Shown: positions 33,743 through 43,224, counted from the stretch's first letter. The stretch: 64,000 nucleotides of DNA from Verrucomicrobiaceae bacterium (GCA_027491155.1 JAIXWR010000043.1:62001-126000), one strand, 5' to 3'. Made by a program: numbers and translations. Notes: generated from the sequence alone by a model not told the origin.

Positions 33743-36700
33743 GGCATGGCGTTGGAGTCCTGAATGATCGGGCCGAGAATGCCGTGGATGTGCCTTTCAA
33801 CGGCGGCCTTGAAGTCCGCCTCGATCTGGAAGACCTCCTTGAACTCGACGAAGTCCCAGCGGCCGAAGGACTGGAGGCGGTTCACACCGGGGACCCAGAA
33901 ATTGCGCATGGTGGTGGCCTTGTCCTGCGCGTCCTCGCCGCGGTAGCCCTTGATCTCGATGACCAGGTGGAGCGGATCGTCCGGGCCGTGGCCGTCATCG
34001 ATCAGGGCGATGAAGTCGGGGAGGTATTTCCGGTTCTGGGAGGCCATCCGGTAGGGAACCTCCAGGCCGAGGCCCTGGTTCTTCACGTAGGCGAGGACCT
34101 TCGGGTGATCCTCCAGCACGCGACAGCACTCGGCTTCCCAATCGCTGTCGGTGACGACGTAATTGACGTGGCAGCGCTCGGGATCGGTGGTCCACAGGTC
34201 CTTGGAGGAATTGAAGGCCACGTGGCGGGAGGATCCGCGGGGATTGTACGGGTCCAGCATCACCTTGATCACGCCCTCGCCGCCCGCCTGCTCGCTGGTC
34301 CCCTTGACGATCGCGGAGTGGATGCGGTCGCAAGCCCAGCCGGCGATTTCCTGATAGAGGACCTGGGCGGGGAAGGTGTTGCCGGTGCAGCGGAGGCAGG
34401 TGTCCAGCCATTCGCCGGCGATCACCTTGAGCTGGCCGAAGAGATGCAGCGGCGGCTCCTCGCCGGCGTCGCGGTATTTCTCGTAGAGGAGATGCTTCAC
34501 CAACTCGAACAGGATGGTGGCGCGGCGGGTGGACGCGAGGTGCTCCACGGTGAGGTTCACGCTTTCGCCGATGATCCCGCTGTTCTTGGTGATCGAGGGA
34601 CCGACGATATCCGGGGTGAGGGTGAGGACGTGGTCTTGCTCGAACTTGGCAAGCAGCCGCCGGTCCGGAAGCTCGCTGCGATAGCCGGCCACGCGGGGAA
34701 AGGTGATCTCCAGATGATCCCGCTCCGGACGGACGGCATGGACCCGCTCGGTTTTCTTCGGCGGCTTCGGCGGCGCGACGACGGGCTTCGCGGTGAAGTC
34801 GAAGGGAATCCCGAGGATATCGGCATACTCGACGTCGAAGCGGTTCTCGGCGTTCAACTCGTAGGACTGGCGTCGGAGTCCCCGGCCGACGACCTGCTCG
34901 CAAAGGAGCTGGGTGCCGAAGGCGCGGACGCCGAGGATGTGGGTCACGGTATTCGCGTCCCAGCCCTCCGTGAGCATTGAGACGGAGACCACGCAGCGGA
35001 CCTCGCCGCCGAGCTTCCCTTTCTTGCCGACGGTGTTCATGACCTCCCGCAGCAGGTCCTGGTCGGTGAGGTTGTCGGCGGCGTGGGGATCCCGGGCCCG
35101 CTCGATCACTTCGCGGCGGAAGAGTTCCAGCTCGTCCGAGGCGACCTCGCGGAAGTTCTTGTCGAGCGCTTCCCCGGACTCGAGCTGGTGGCTGTCGATC
35201 AGCAAGGTGTTCGGCTTGGCGAGCCGGTTGCCGCTTTGGTCGTGGTTGGTGAAAAGCGGGAGGCGTGCCGCATGGAAGGCCTGGGTCGGCTTGCCGTCTT
35301 CCGTCCGGTGGAAGCCGGAGATGAAGTCATAGACGAGCTTCGAAGTGGAGGTGTTGTTGCAGACGACGATGAAGACCGGCGGGGTCGAGATGCCGCGCTC
35401 CCGCCAGGCATCGAAGGTCTTCACGTAGTGACCGTAGAGGGCGAAAAGGGCGGTCTGGAGAAGTGGTGGCAGGCTGAGCGGATCGGGTGGGATCGGGTTT
35501 TTCCCGGCACCCTTCTTCGGCAGGCTTTGCCCCGCCTCCTTGAGATTGTTCCAGAGGTCGCGGAGCTTGGGCATCTCGCCACCAGGAACATTGTCGGCGA
35601 TCGGGACGCGCGGGAGTTTCACGATACCGCACTCGATGGCATCCATCAGCGAGAAGTCGCTCATGACCCAAGGGAACAGCGCGCCTTCCCGATAGCCGGA
35701 ACCGGCGAGGAAAAAGGGCGTGGCGGAGAGGTCGTAAACGGTGCGGACCCCGAGTTTGCGCTTCACCGCCTCGATCCCCGAGATCCAGAGGCGGGCGGCT
35801 TCATTGTCCTTCTTGGCCTGCTCCTTGGCTTCCTTCAGCGCATCCCCGGTGAGCTTCTCGCCCTTGTCATCGACAAACGAATCGTCGCTGAGGGGCTTCT
35901 GGCGGTAGCAGTGATGCGCTTCGTCGTTGAGAACGAGGATGTTCTTGATGCCCATCAGCTCCGGCATCACGCGCTTGATCATCTGCCCTTCGGTCTCCCG
36001 GGTCTGGAGGTCGGGTCCCCTGCCCTTCAGAAACGCGCGGCCGGTCGCGGAGAGGCTGAGCCGTTCACGGAGCTTGAAGGCGTGATAATTGGTGATGACG
36101 ATCCGGGCCTTGTCGAGCGACGGCAGATATTCATCCGGGACCAGCTCGCGGTTCTTGTAGTAGCTCTCGGAATCGTTCGGAAGCAGGATACGGAGGCGGT
36201 CCTTGATGGTGATGCCGGGAGCAATGAGGAGAAAGCCCTTCGTGAACGTTTTGCTCGCGGGGTAGCGGACGGCATTGATCACCTGCCACGCGATGAGCAT
36301 GGCCATGACGGTGGTCTTGCCCGCGCCGGTGGCCAGCTTGAGGGCGATGCGGAACAGCTCCGGATTCGCTTCCTCGTTGGAGTTCTTCAGCCATTCCAGG
36401 AATTTCTTGGCCCGCTGCCCCTGCTGCGGAGCGACTTCGGCAAGCCAGATGGCGGTTTCGACCGCCTCGATCTGGCAGAAGAAGGGCCGGACGCCGGAAA
36501 AGGGGTGATGCCGCCAGTGGAGGAGAAGGCGGGCGGTCTCCGGCGTCACCTGCCACTGGCTCTGCGGAAGGCCGCGCCACTGGTCCACGAACTGCCGGAG
36601 TTCATTGACGATGGGAGTCGGATCATACTCGTCGCCCGCGGTGGAGATCCCCTCCTTGTCGACAAGCGCCATTTCGGCCTGCTCCTTGGCCGCCTTCTTT

Positions 36701-36852
36701 TTCTTCGGGGTCGGGACCGGGGTGTAGTAGGCGGACTTCCGCCGCTCGTTGATGAGCCGGTTCGTCGGTTGGCCGTCCTTTCCAAGTTCCCAATGACTCG
36801 CCGGGTAGTCGTAGGGGGAGTTAAGGATCGGTGTGTCGAAAAAGTCAGGCAT
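33739..36852 (-). CDS. res: type III restriction-modification system endonuclease (Res)
   Basis: 1037-aa helicase-nuclease subunit that cleaves DNA after ATP-driven translocation when unmodified sites are found by Mod. Walker A is ATGAGKT at 174-180 and the DEAH box NDEAHHCY lies at 309-316. The SF2 motif III region is YDLSATPFFLAG and motif VI EQVVGRGLRRQ. The nuclease domain near the C terminus has the PD-(D/E)xK residues Asp946, Glu966 and Lys968 (YLPDFIALID ... LVIEIKGYRG). The length fits the larger type III branch. It is the first gene of the minus-strand island and its stop overlaps the following start by ATGA. No interrupting stops, so it is probably functional with mod. Confidence 0.92.
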   Translation of the reverse strand: MPDFFDTPILNSPYDYPASHWELGKDGQPTNRLINERRKSAYYTPVPTPKKKKAAKEQAEMALVDKEGISTAGDEYDPTPIVNELRQFVDQWRGLPQSQWQVTPETARLLLHWRHHPFSGVRPFFCQIEAVETAIWLAEVAPQQGQRAKKFLEWLKNSNEEANPELFRIALKLATGAGKTTVMAMLIAWQVINAVRYPASKTFTKGFLLIAPGITIKDRLRILLPNDSESYYKNRELVPDEYLPSLDKARIVITNYHAFKLRERLSLSATGRAFLKGRGPDLQTRETEGQMIKRVMPELMGIKNILVLNDEAHHCYRQKPLSDDSFVDDKGEKLTGDALKEAKEQAKKDNEAARLWISGIEAVKRKLGVRTVYDLSATPFFLAGSGYREGALFPWVMSDFSLMDAIECGIVKLPRVPIADNVPGGEMPKLRDLWNNLKEAGQSLPKKGAGKNPIPPDPLSLPPLLQTALFALYGHYVKTFDAWRERGISTPPVFIVVCNNTSTSKLVYDFISGFHRTEDGKPTQAFHAARLPLFTNHDQSGNRLAKPNTLLIDSHQLESGEALDKNFREVASDELELFRREVIERARDPHAADNLTDQDLLREVMNTVGKKGKLGGEVRCVVSVSMLTEGWDANTVTHILGVRAFGTQLLCEQVVGRGLRRQSYELNAENRFDVEYADILGIPFDFTAKPVVAPPKPPKKTERVHAVRPERDHLEITFPRVAGYRSELPDRRLLAKFEQDHVLTLTPDIVGPSITKNSGIIGESVNLTVEHLASTRRATILFELVKHLLYEKYRDAGEEPPLHLFGQLKVIAGEWLDTCLRCTGNTFPAQVLYQEIAGWACDRIHSAIVKGTSEQAGGEGVIKVMLDPYNPRGSSRHVAFNSSKDLWTTDPERCHVNYVVTDSDWEAECCRVLEDHPKVLAYVKNQGLGLEVPYRMASQNRKYLPDFIALIDDGHGPDDPLHLVIEIKGYRGEDAQDKATTMRNFWVPGVNRLQSFGRWDFVEFKEVFQIEADFKAAVERHIHGILGPIIQDSNAMP

Positions 36853-36947
36853 GGGAGGGTTGGACGCAGGCTAGCCGGGCCCGCCGCCGCTGGAAGCAGA
36901 AAGAGCATCGCCCCTCTCAACGAGGGCGGATCTCCAGTACCATCTCC

Positions 36948-37688
36948 TCAGTCTATCACCCCGTTCACCTCTTCCCCGACGATCGTCCCCCCGCTCATCT
37001 TCACGACCCGCCTCGCCTTCGCCGCCAGGGCCGGGTCGTGGGTCACCAGCACCAGCGCCGTGCCGGCCTCGCGGTTGAGGCGGAACAGCATCTCGACGAT
37101 CGGGCCGCTGGTCTCCGCGTCGAGGTTGCCGGTCGGCTCGTCGGCAAAGAGGATCTTCGGCCGGTGGATGAAGGCCCGGGCCAGGGCGACGCGCTGCTGC
37201 TCGCCGCCGGAAAGCTGGAGCGGGTAGTGATCGAGCCGGTCACCGAGACCGACCGCCCGGAGCAGCGCTTCCGCTTCCTTCTCCCGACCCCGCTCGCCGC
37301 GCAGCTCCAGCGGGACGAGGACGTTCTCGATCGCGGTCAGCGTCGGGATGAGCTGGAAGCTCTGGAACACGAAGCCGACCAGGCGGTTCCTCAGCGCCGC
37401 GCGGGCGTCCTGGCTCAGCGATTCCATCGCCTGGCCGTCCAGCAGCACCGAGCCGCCGGTGGCATCGTCCAGCCCCGCGCAGAGCCCGAGCAGGGTCGTC
37501 TTGCCGCTGCCGGAGGGACCGATGATGGCCAGGGTGTCCCCCTCTTCCAGCGTCAGCGAGACGTCTCGGAGCACCGTCAATTCGTGGCTTGCGGTGCGGT
37601 GGACCTTTCTCAGGTCGCGCACCTCGAGGAGGGTCCGTTTGACAGCCCGGTGGGCGGATTCTAGGCTGGCGGGCGATGCGGATGTCAT
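36948..37688 (-). CDS. ABC transporter ATP-binding protein, YbbA type
   Basis: 246-aa ATPase of the LolD/MacB/YbbA group. Walker A is GPSGSGKTTLL, the signature LSGGEQQRVALARA, Walker B ILFADEPTGNLD and the switch histidine lies in VTHDPALA. It probably energises the FtsX-type permease at 26.7-29.3 kb, from which it is now separated by the restriction-modification island. The start at 37688 (MTSASPASLE) overlaps the divergent esterase start by 13 bases; a GTG at VRDLRK, after about 24 codons, would avoid this. YbbA-type ATPases next to TesA-like esterases are a known bacterial arrangement. Confidence 0.9.
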   Translation of the reverse strand: MTSASPASLESAHRAVKRTLLEVRDLRKVHRTASHELTVLRDVSLTLEEGDTLAIIGPSGSGKTTLLGLCAGLDDATGGSVLLDGQAMESLSQDARAALRNRLVGFVFQSFQLIPTLTAIENVLVPLELRGERGREKEAEALLRAVGLGDRLDHYPLQLSGGEQQRVALARAFIHRPKILFADEPTGNLDAETSGPIVEMLFRLNREAGTALVLVTHDPALAAKARRVVKMSGGTIVGEEVNGVID

Positions 37689-38344
37689 GTCGGAGATTCC
37701 TGGTGCTGGGGCTGTTGGCCGTGACGGGCGGCGGACTATGGGCGCAAGATGCGGCGAATGCAAACGGTGCGAAGAAACGGATCGTCGTGCTCGGCGACAG
37801 CATCACCGCCGGTTACGGGCTGGATCCGCAGGAAGCCTACCCGGCCTTGTTGCAGAAGAAGATCGATGCCGCAGGCCTGCCCTACACCGTGGCGAATGCG
37901 GGGGTGAGCGGCGACACCACCGCCGGCGGCCTGCGGCGGGTCGCCTGGGCACTGGGGAAGCAAGGCGCGGACGTGCTCATCGTCGCGCTCGGCGGGAACG
38001 ACGGCCTGCGCGGCATCCAGCCGGAGCAGACGAAGGAGAACCTGGCCGGGATCATCGACAAGGCCCGCGCTGCGAATCCGGGCATGAAGGTCGTCGTGGC
38101 CGGGATGCAGATGCCCGACAACATGGGCGAGGATTTCACCGCGAAGTTCCGGGCCGTCTTTCCGGACGTCGCGAAGGAGAAGAAGGCGGCGCTGGTTCCG
38201 TTTTTGTTAGAAGGCGTGGGTGGAAGCGAGGAGTTGAATCAAGACGACCGCATCCACCCGACCGCGGAAGGTCAGGCGAAGGTGGCGGAGACGGTGTGGG
38301 GAGTGCTCAAGGGCGAGCTTGAGGGTGGCGGGGTGAGGCCTTGA
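37676..38344 (+). CDS. SGNH-hydrolase, TesA/arylesterase-like
   Basis: 222-aa exported lipase/esterase. A signal peptide (RRFLVLGLLAVTGGGLWA) is followed by the four SGNH blocks: GDSITAGYG with the nucleophile Ser, GVSGDTTAG, GGNDGLRG and DRIHPT with catalytic Asp and His. It resembles E. coli TesA (thioesterase I / lysophospholipase L1). It is transcribed divergently from the YbbA-type ATPase, their starts overlapping, so the promoter of each must lie in the other's coding sequence. The substrate is probably an acyl ester in the periplasm. Confidence 0.92.
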   Translation: MRMSCRRFLVLGLLAVTGGGLWAQDAANANGAKKRIVVLGDSITAGYGLDPQEAYPALLQKKIDAAGLPYTVANAGVSGDTTAGGLRRVAWALGKQGADVLIVALGGNDGLRGIQPEQTKENLAGIIDKARAANPGMKVVVAGMQMPDNMGEDFTAKFRAVFPDVAKEKKAALVPFLLEGVGGSEELNQDDRIHPTAEGQAKVAETVWGVLKGELEGGGVRP

Positions 38345-38391
38345 TGGGGCTCGGCGGGAGGGCCCGGGCGGCAAGATGCCGCCCGTCCGCC

Positions 38392-38418
38392 GTCATGTCG
38401 CCTGCATGGCGACACTCC
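38392..38418 (-). repeat. REP-like unit, GGAG family, after the esterase gene
   Basis: Minus-strand reading: GGAGT, GTCGCC, loop ATGCA, GGCGAC. A second perfect hairpin (CGGGCGGCA / TGCCGCCCG, loop AGA) lies just before it at 38365-38385. Together they form a stable 3'-end structure between the esterase and M13 peptidase genes, without a T run. Confidence 0.6.
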
Positions 38419-38463
38419 AATCAAGGTGATGCACCGTTCAAGGTGACCCGCCGGTCGGGCGGT

Positions 38464-40515
38464 TCACCAGATCTTGCACCGCTCCTCCGGCTTGCGCCAC
38501 ATCGGGTCGCCTTCCTTGATCCCGAAGGCGTCGAAGAATTCCTGCTGGTTCACCAGCGGGCCGTAGGCGCGGAAGTTGCCGGGGGCATGCGGGCCGCGGG
38601 CGACCTGCATCCGCATCGCGTCCTCGCGGTAGAGCGTCCGCCACTGCTGCGCCCAGGAAATGAAGAAGCGCTGCTCCGGTGTCAGTCCGTCGATGAGCTC
38701 CGACTTCTTTCCCTCCAGCGAGCGCTGCAAGGCTTCGAAAGCGATCGAGGTGCCCCCCAGATCGGCGATGTTCTCGCCCAGCGACAACTGCCCGTTGATC
38801 GCCAGTCCCGGCAAGGCCTGGTAGCCGTTGAACTGGTCGACCAGCTTCTTCGCCCGCTCGCGGAACCTCGCGTCGTCCTCCTTCGACCACCAGTCGGTCA
38901 GGTTGCCGTCGGCGTCGGAGTTCCGGCCCTGGTCGTCGAAGCCGTGGGTGATCTCGTGGCCGATGATCGCGCCGATCGCCCCGTAGTTCACGGCGTCGTC
39001 CATGTGGAAATCGAAGAAGGGCGGCTGGAGGATGCCGGCGGGAAAGACGATCTGGTTGGCGGACGGCGAGTAGTAGGCGTTCACGGTCGGCGGGCTGATG
39101 CCCCATTCGCTGCGGTCGACCTTTTGTCCGCTGCGGTCGATCGCCCGGCGCGAGTCCGCCATCGCGGTCCGGACGATGTTCCCGAAGTAGTCGTCGCGTT
39201 TGATCTCGATGGCGGAGTAGTCACGCCATTTCGCCGGATAGCCGATCATCGGTTCGAATCGGTCGAACTTGGCGAGGGCCTTCGCGCGGGTGGCATCGGA
39301 CATCCATTCCAGCGTCTCGATCCGCGAGCGGAAGACGGCCTGGATGTTGCGGATCATCCCGTCCATCTTCGCCTTGGCCTCGGGCGGGTAATACCTTTCG
39401 ACATAAAGCCTGCCGAGGGCCTCGCCGATCGAGCCGTCCACCGCGCGGACCGCCCGCTGCCAGCGCGGTTCCTGGCTGGGCGTGCCGCTCAGCACGGTGC
39501 CGTAAAAGCGAAAGCTCTCCTGCCCGAAGGGCTCGGAAAGATAAGGCGCGGCGGAGCGCAGCAGTTGCCAGCGGAGGTAGCTCTTCAGGTCGGCGAGCGG
39601 GGTTTCCAGCAGCGCCTTTGAAAGCCCCTCGTAGAACTTCGGCTGCCCGACAATCACATCCTTCACCCCTTCCGGCAGGCCGATTGCCTTCGTGAAATGC
39701 AGAAGCTCGATCCCCGGATAAGCGGCCGACGCATCGGCGATGCTCATCTTGTGATAGTTCGCCATCCGGTCCCGCAGTTCCACCGGCAGCTTGGAGTTGG
39801 CGGCGAGGGTCTTCTCGAACCCGAACACCACCTTCGCCCGACCCTCCGCCACGGCGGCACCGTCGCCGGCGAGTTCGAACATCTTCGCCACGTGACGGAT
39901 GAACTCCGCCCGCTCCCGTTCGAAGGCCGCGGAGAAGTAGTATTCCTTCGAGGGCAGGCTCAGGCCGCCCTGATAGAGGGCGAAGGCATAGCGGTCGCTC
40001 TCCTTCGCATCCGGACCGAAGCCCGCGCCGAAGAAGGGGCTGCCCAGCTTGAGGTGGAGGTCCGCCGCGCGGTCGAGCAACCGTTCCCGGTCCGCCGCCG
40101 CGTCGATCGCCGCGAGGTCGGCCGCCACCGGCTCGAGGCCGCGCCGGTTGATGACGTCCACATCGATCGCCGACGCATAGAAATCCCCCACCTGCCGGGA
40201 CGGGCTCCCGGGCGGACCGGGCTTTGCCGCCGTTTCCTCGGCGATCCCCTTCAGGCGTCCCATGTTGATTTCCGCCAGCTCCATGATCGCCCCCCAGCGC
40301 GGCTTGTCGGCGGGGATTTCCGTGCGGGCATACCAGGTGCCGGCGGAATAGCGGGCGAAGTCCGCCCGCGGGTCGGCGCCGCGGTCCATCTTGTCCACGC
40401 CGAAGGCCTGCGTCAGGGCCTCGCCCTCGCGCGGGTTCTTCCCGGCGAGGAGAGCGACCCCGGAGCCCAGGGTGAGGAGGGTGGCGGCAAGCGGGAGATG
40501 GGATCGGGCGTTCAT
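38464..40515 (-). CDS. M13-family zinc metallopeptidase (neprilysin/PepO-like)
   Basis: 683-aa endopeptidase, probably exported: MNARSHLPLAATLLTLGSGV is a signal peptide, which fixes the start at 40515. The zinc site is GHEITHGFDD with His520, catalytic Glu521 and His524, and the third ligand Glu581 lies in GENIADLGG. VNAYYSPSANQIVFPAGIL is the substrate-binding strand of the family. The protein ends CKIW, the conserved C-terminal Trp of M13 enzymes. The length is typical. It stands alone, convergent with the SGNH esterase gene, with REP-like sequence between them. It probably degrades oligopeptides in the periplasm. Confidence 0.93.
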   Translation of the reverse strand: MNARSHLPLAATLLTLGSGVALLAGKNPREGEALTQAFGVDKMDRGADPRADFARYSAGTWYARTEIPADKPRWGAIMELAEINMGRLKGIAEETAAKPGPPGSPSRQVGDFYASAIDVDVINRRGLEPVAADLAAIDAAADRERLLDRAADLHLKLGSPFFGAGFGPDAKESDRYAFALYQGGLSLPSKEYYFSAAFERERAEFIRHVAKMFELAGDGAAVAEGRAKVVFGFEKTLAANSKLPVELRDRMANYHKMSIADASAAYPGIELLHFTKAIGLPEGVKDVIVGQPKFYEGLSKALLETPLADLKSYLRWQLLRSAAPYLSEPFGQESFRFYGTVLSGTPSQEPRWQRAVRAVDGSIGEALGRLYVERYYPPEAKAKMDGMIRNIQAVFRSRIETLEWMSDATRAKALAKFDRFEPMIGYPAKWRDYSAIEIKRDDYFGNIVRTAMADSRRAIDRSGQKVDRSEWGISPPTVNAYYSPSANQIVFPAGILQPPFFDFHMDDAVNYGAIGAIIGHEITHGFDDQGRNSDADGNLTDWWSKEDDARFRERAKKLVDQFNGYQALPGLAINGQLSLGENIADLGGTSIAFEALQRSLEGKKSELIDGLTPEQRFFISWAQQWRTLYREDAMRMQVARGPHAPGNFRAYGPLVNQQEFFDAFGIKEGDPMWRKPEERCKIW

Positions 40516-40717
40516 GATCGTCGGGTGGCCGGCACCATGGAGCATCCGCCCGGCGGTTCAAGCCTGCCGGAAAGGAGGAAGGGAACCGCTTTGGCCGCCG
40601 ATCTCCAGATCAACGGCCGGATGTTGGGAAATCCCCGAATCCAACAAGGAGCGGGTCGAGTTATGATTTTAGTAGACCTTGGATTGACTCAACCGCTCCG
40701 GAGGTGATGTCTTGTGC

Positions 40718-41446
40718 ATGGCTTTGCTGGAGGCGGAGGGATTGGGAAAGCGGTATGATTCGAAGTGGGTGCTCCGGGATGTCGACCTGTCCCTCGGTGC
40801 CGGCGAGATCGTCGCGGTGCTGGGCATCAACGGTGCCGGCAAAACCACGCTGCTCGGCTGCCTGGCCGGCATCCTCGGCTGGGATCGCGGCGAGGTGAAG
40901 ATCGGCGGCGAGAAGCTGGACCGCGACCGGCTGGACCATCGCCAGCGGATGATGCTGCTGCCCGGCGACGGCTTTCATTTCGGCGGGGCGGACACGATCC
41001 GCAATGCGGCGATCTTTTCGGAGCTCTGGCGCGGGATCGATGCCGCGCCGCCGCTCGATCTCGAGGAGTGGCTGGAGCGGCTCGGCTTGCTCGAGGTCGC
41101 GCTGCACCCGGTCGAGAGCCTGTCGCGCGGCCAGCGCTACAAGTCGGTCCTGCTGGCGCTCCACTGCGCGGACCCGGAGGTCTGGCTGATCGACGAGCCC
41201 TTCGCGGCGGGGATGGATGCACGCGGGATGGAGGCTTTCCGCCGGCTGGCCCGGGCCGCGGCGGAGCGCGGGAGGTGCATCGTCTACACGACCCAGTTCC
41301 CGGAGCTGGCGGCACGCTTTGCCGACCGCATCGTGGTGATCGGCCGCGGCGGGACCCGGATGAACGAACGGACGGAAGGACAGGATGCGGAGGTCTTGAC
41401 CCGGCGCCTGGGAGTGGAACTCGGAATCGAGGAAGCGCGCGCATGA
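40718..41446 (+). CDS. ABC transporter ATP-binding protein
   Basis: 242-aa ATPase. Walker A GINGAGKTTLL, signature LSRGQRYKSVLLAL, Walker B VWLIDEPFAAGMD. The usual switch histidine after Walker B is replaced by Gln in VYTTQFPELA. A strong ribosome site GGAGGTGA (40700-40707) lies 10 bases before the ATG at 40718; a TTG at 40712 is the alternative start, 4 bases from it. The stop overlaps the next start as ATGA, so the permease is translationally coupled. The specific cargo is unknown. Confidence 0.88.
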   Translation: MALLEAEGLGKRYDSKWVLRDVDLSLGAGEIVAVLGINGAGKTTLLGCLAGILGWDRGEVKIGGEKLDRDRLDHRQRMMLLPGDGFHFGGADTIRNAAIFSELWRGIDAAPPLDLEEWLERLGLLEVALHPVESLSRGQRYKSVLLALHCADPEVWLIDEPFAAGMDARGMEAFRRLARAAAERGRCIVYTTQFPELAARFADRIVVIGRGGTRMNERTEGQDAEVLTRRLGVELGIEEARA

Positions 41447-43125
41447 TCGGCCGTCCATCGTGGGAACGCCCCCTGAGGCGCCGGCTTGCGAAAGCGCTGG
41501 ATCGCCGCGGAATGCCGAACGGCTGGTTCAGGGAGAATGCCGGCCTGCTGACGGTCTGGGTGATCGTCCAGGGCGTGCTGATGATTGCGGGCGAGGAGCG
41601 CCTCGGGGCGGCGGGCGGAGCGACCGGCATCGCCGCCGCGTGCGGGCTGGCCGGCGCCTTTCTGGCATCCTGCCTCAGGGCGCGCTGGCTGCATCAAGCC
41701 TGGCTTGTCGAATGGACTCCGGCCTCCCACGAAGTCGCGCGCCGGATCCAGACCCGCGAGATCGTCGGCCAACTTTCACCGTTCGCGATCGCCGTGCTGG
41801 CGGCCTCCGCCGGGATCGCCGCCTTCTCCGAGGCCACCGGGGTGATGGCGGCGCTGGGCGCGGCGATGCTTGCCACAACGACCGGCTTCCTGCTGTCCGG
41901 CGGCCGGCTCTCCCATGCGGTGGTCTGCGCCAGCGGGGTCTGGACCGCCGGCTATGGCCTCCTCTCGCCCTGGCTCCTGGACGAGAAGGGCGACATGTGG
42001 GAACGGCTGGTCCACGGGGCCGCGGCCGGATGGCTGCCGGTGCTGCCGTGGTCCCTCGTCTTTCACGAAAGCCGCACCGGCATGCTCCAGGGCTTGCTGC
42101 TGGCCTGCGCGCTGGCGATCGCCCTGCGCGACTGGTGGCGGTCGTGGCAGGACCGCAGCCGCATGCCCGCGGCCGTGGCTTTCCGGGATCTCGTGACTCC
42201 GTTAGAGGAGGAGAAGGAAGAAGCCGCCGCGGAGACGGCGGACCCCGGACCATCCGGCGAGGAACAGCGCGCCGAGATCCGCAAGCAGGTGGCCTTCGCC
42301 TGGTTCGGAATGGCAGGCTACATGCCCGGCCAGCCGATGCCGTGGCTCGACCGCTGGATCTGGCGCTGGCTCACGCCCCGGCAGCGGCTGATCTCCACGC
42401 TGGGCAGCCACGATGCCTTTGTCTGGTCCGCCCAAACGCGCTGGACCGTCCTTTCCCTCGCGGGGCTCGCCGCCCTGGCCTGGCTGCCCCGGCTGGCGCT
42501 CCGGCAAGCGGATTTCGGCGCGTGGTTCGACGGCCATGCGTTCTGGCTGCTAGTCGCGATCGTGGCCCTCGCGGCGGTGGCGGTCATGAGCGGCTGGCCG
42601 GCGCGGCGCTCCCGCTTTCAGCCGTGGCTGGACCCGATGGAGGCGCAGGGGATCGGTCGCTTTCCGGGATTCGCCATGCTGCCGGTCTGTCCCGGCGAGT
42701 GGATGCGCGCGGTGACCAAGGAGTGGACGCTTCGCGCCGCCTGGGTCTCGTTGCTCTGGGTGCTGCCGGTGCTGGCATGGGTGCCCTTGTTTGCCCCCGA
42801 TGGCGGTGGCCCGTGGTGGATCCTTGTTCCTTTCCTGATCCACGCCTCGTTGTTTCCGCTCTCGGCCATGAACCGCCTGACCCGCTCGGTTTCGGGCTCG
42901 GTCTTCAGCAGCCATGGCTTCAGCAGGACCGTTCCGGCTGTCATCGCCGGCTTCGCCTGCGTGGCGGCCATGCTTGCCGCCATCGCCGCCGCGGCGACGG
43001 GTTTCGCGGCGGCAGGCCTGGGACTGCTGCTCGCCGCCGCGGCGCTCGGGGGAACCGGGCTCTGGCTGATCCTCCAGCGTTGCAAGGGCATGCGGCTGGA
43101 TCTGCGGCCGAAGCGCCCGACGTGA
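41443..43125 (+). CDS. ABC transporter permease-like membrane protein
   Basis: 560-aa polytopic membrane protein with hydrophobic helices in two blocks (about 30-240 and 330-545) joined by a charged Glu-rich loop near 250-275 (LEEEKEEAAAETAD). No recognisable family motif. The ATGA overlap with the upstream ATPase gene makes it the likely membrane partner, similar in layout to ABC-2-type exporters, but the sequence does not prove that. The sulfatase gene starts 100 bases later. Confidence 0.75.
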   Translation: MIGRPSWERPLRRRLAKALDRRGMPNGWFRENAGLLTVWVIVQGVLMIAGEERLGAAGGATGIAAACGLAGAFLASCLRARWLHQAWLVEWTPASHEVARRIQTREIVGQLSPFAIAVLAASAGIAAFSEATGVMAALGAAMLATTTGFLLSGGRLSHAVVCASGVWTAGYGLLSPWLLDEKGDMWERLVHGAAAGWLPVLPWSLVFHESRTGMLQGLLLACALAIALRDWWRSWQDRSRMPAAVAFRDLVTPLEEEKEEAAAETADPGPSGEEQRAEIRKQVAFAWFGMAGYMPGQPMPWLDRWIWRWLTPRQRLISTLGSHDAFVWSAQTRWTVLSLAGLAALAWLPRLALRQADFGAWFDGHAFWLLVAIVALAAVAVMSGWPARRSRFQPWLDPMEAQGIGRFPGFAMLPVCPGEWMRAVTKEWTLRAAWVSLLWVLPVLAWVPLFAPDGGGPWWILVPFLIHASLFPLSAMNRLTRSVSGSVFSSHGFSRTVPAVIAGFACVAAMLAAIAAAATGFAAAGLGLLLAAAALGGTGLWLILQRCKGMRLDLRPKRPT

Positions 43126-43224
43126 ATGCCAAGCCGCGGATTTTCCGGCAGCTCGCGGCGCCTCCGGACGTAGGAAGGGACACCTCCAAGCCCCTGTCGG
43201 AACCCTTTCCCGCTGCCCTACCCC

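Noticed and set aside
29298-36947. Integrase-mediated genomic island with tRNA attachment site
   Set aside because: No integrase, tRNA fragment or matching direct repeats found at the two edges; the tRNA-Lys is 11 kb away.
40765-41442. A longer permease frame reaching into the ATPase gene
   Set aside because: The upstream part is an out-of-frame reading of the ATPase; the ATGA-coupled ATG at 41443 starts a natural membrane protein.
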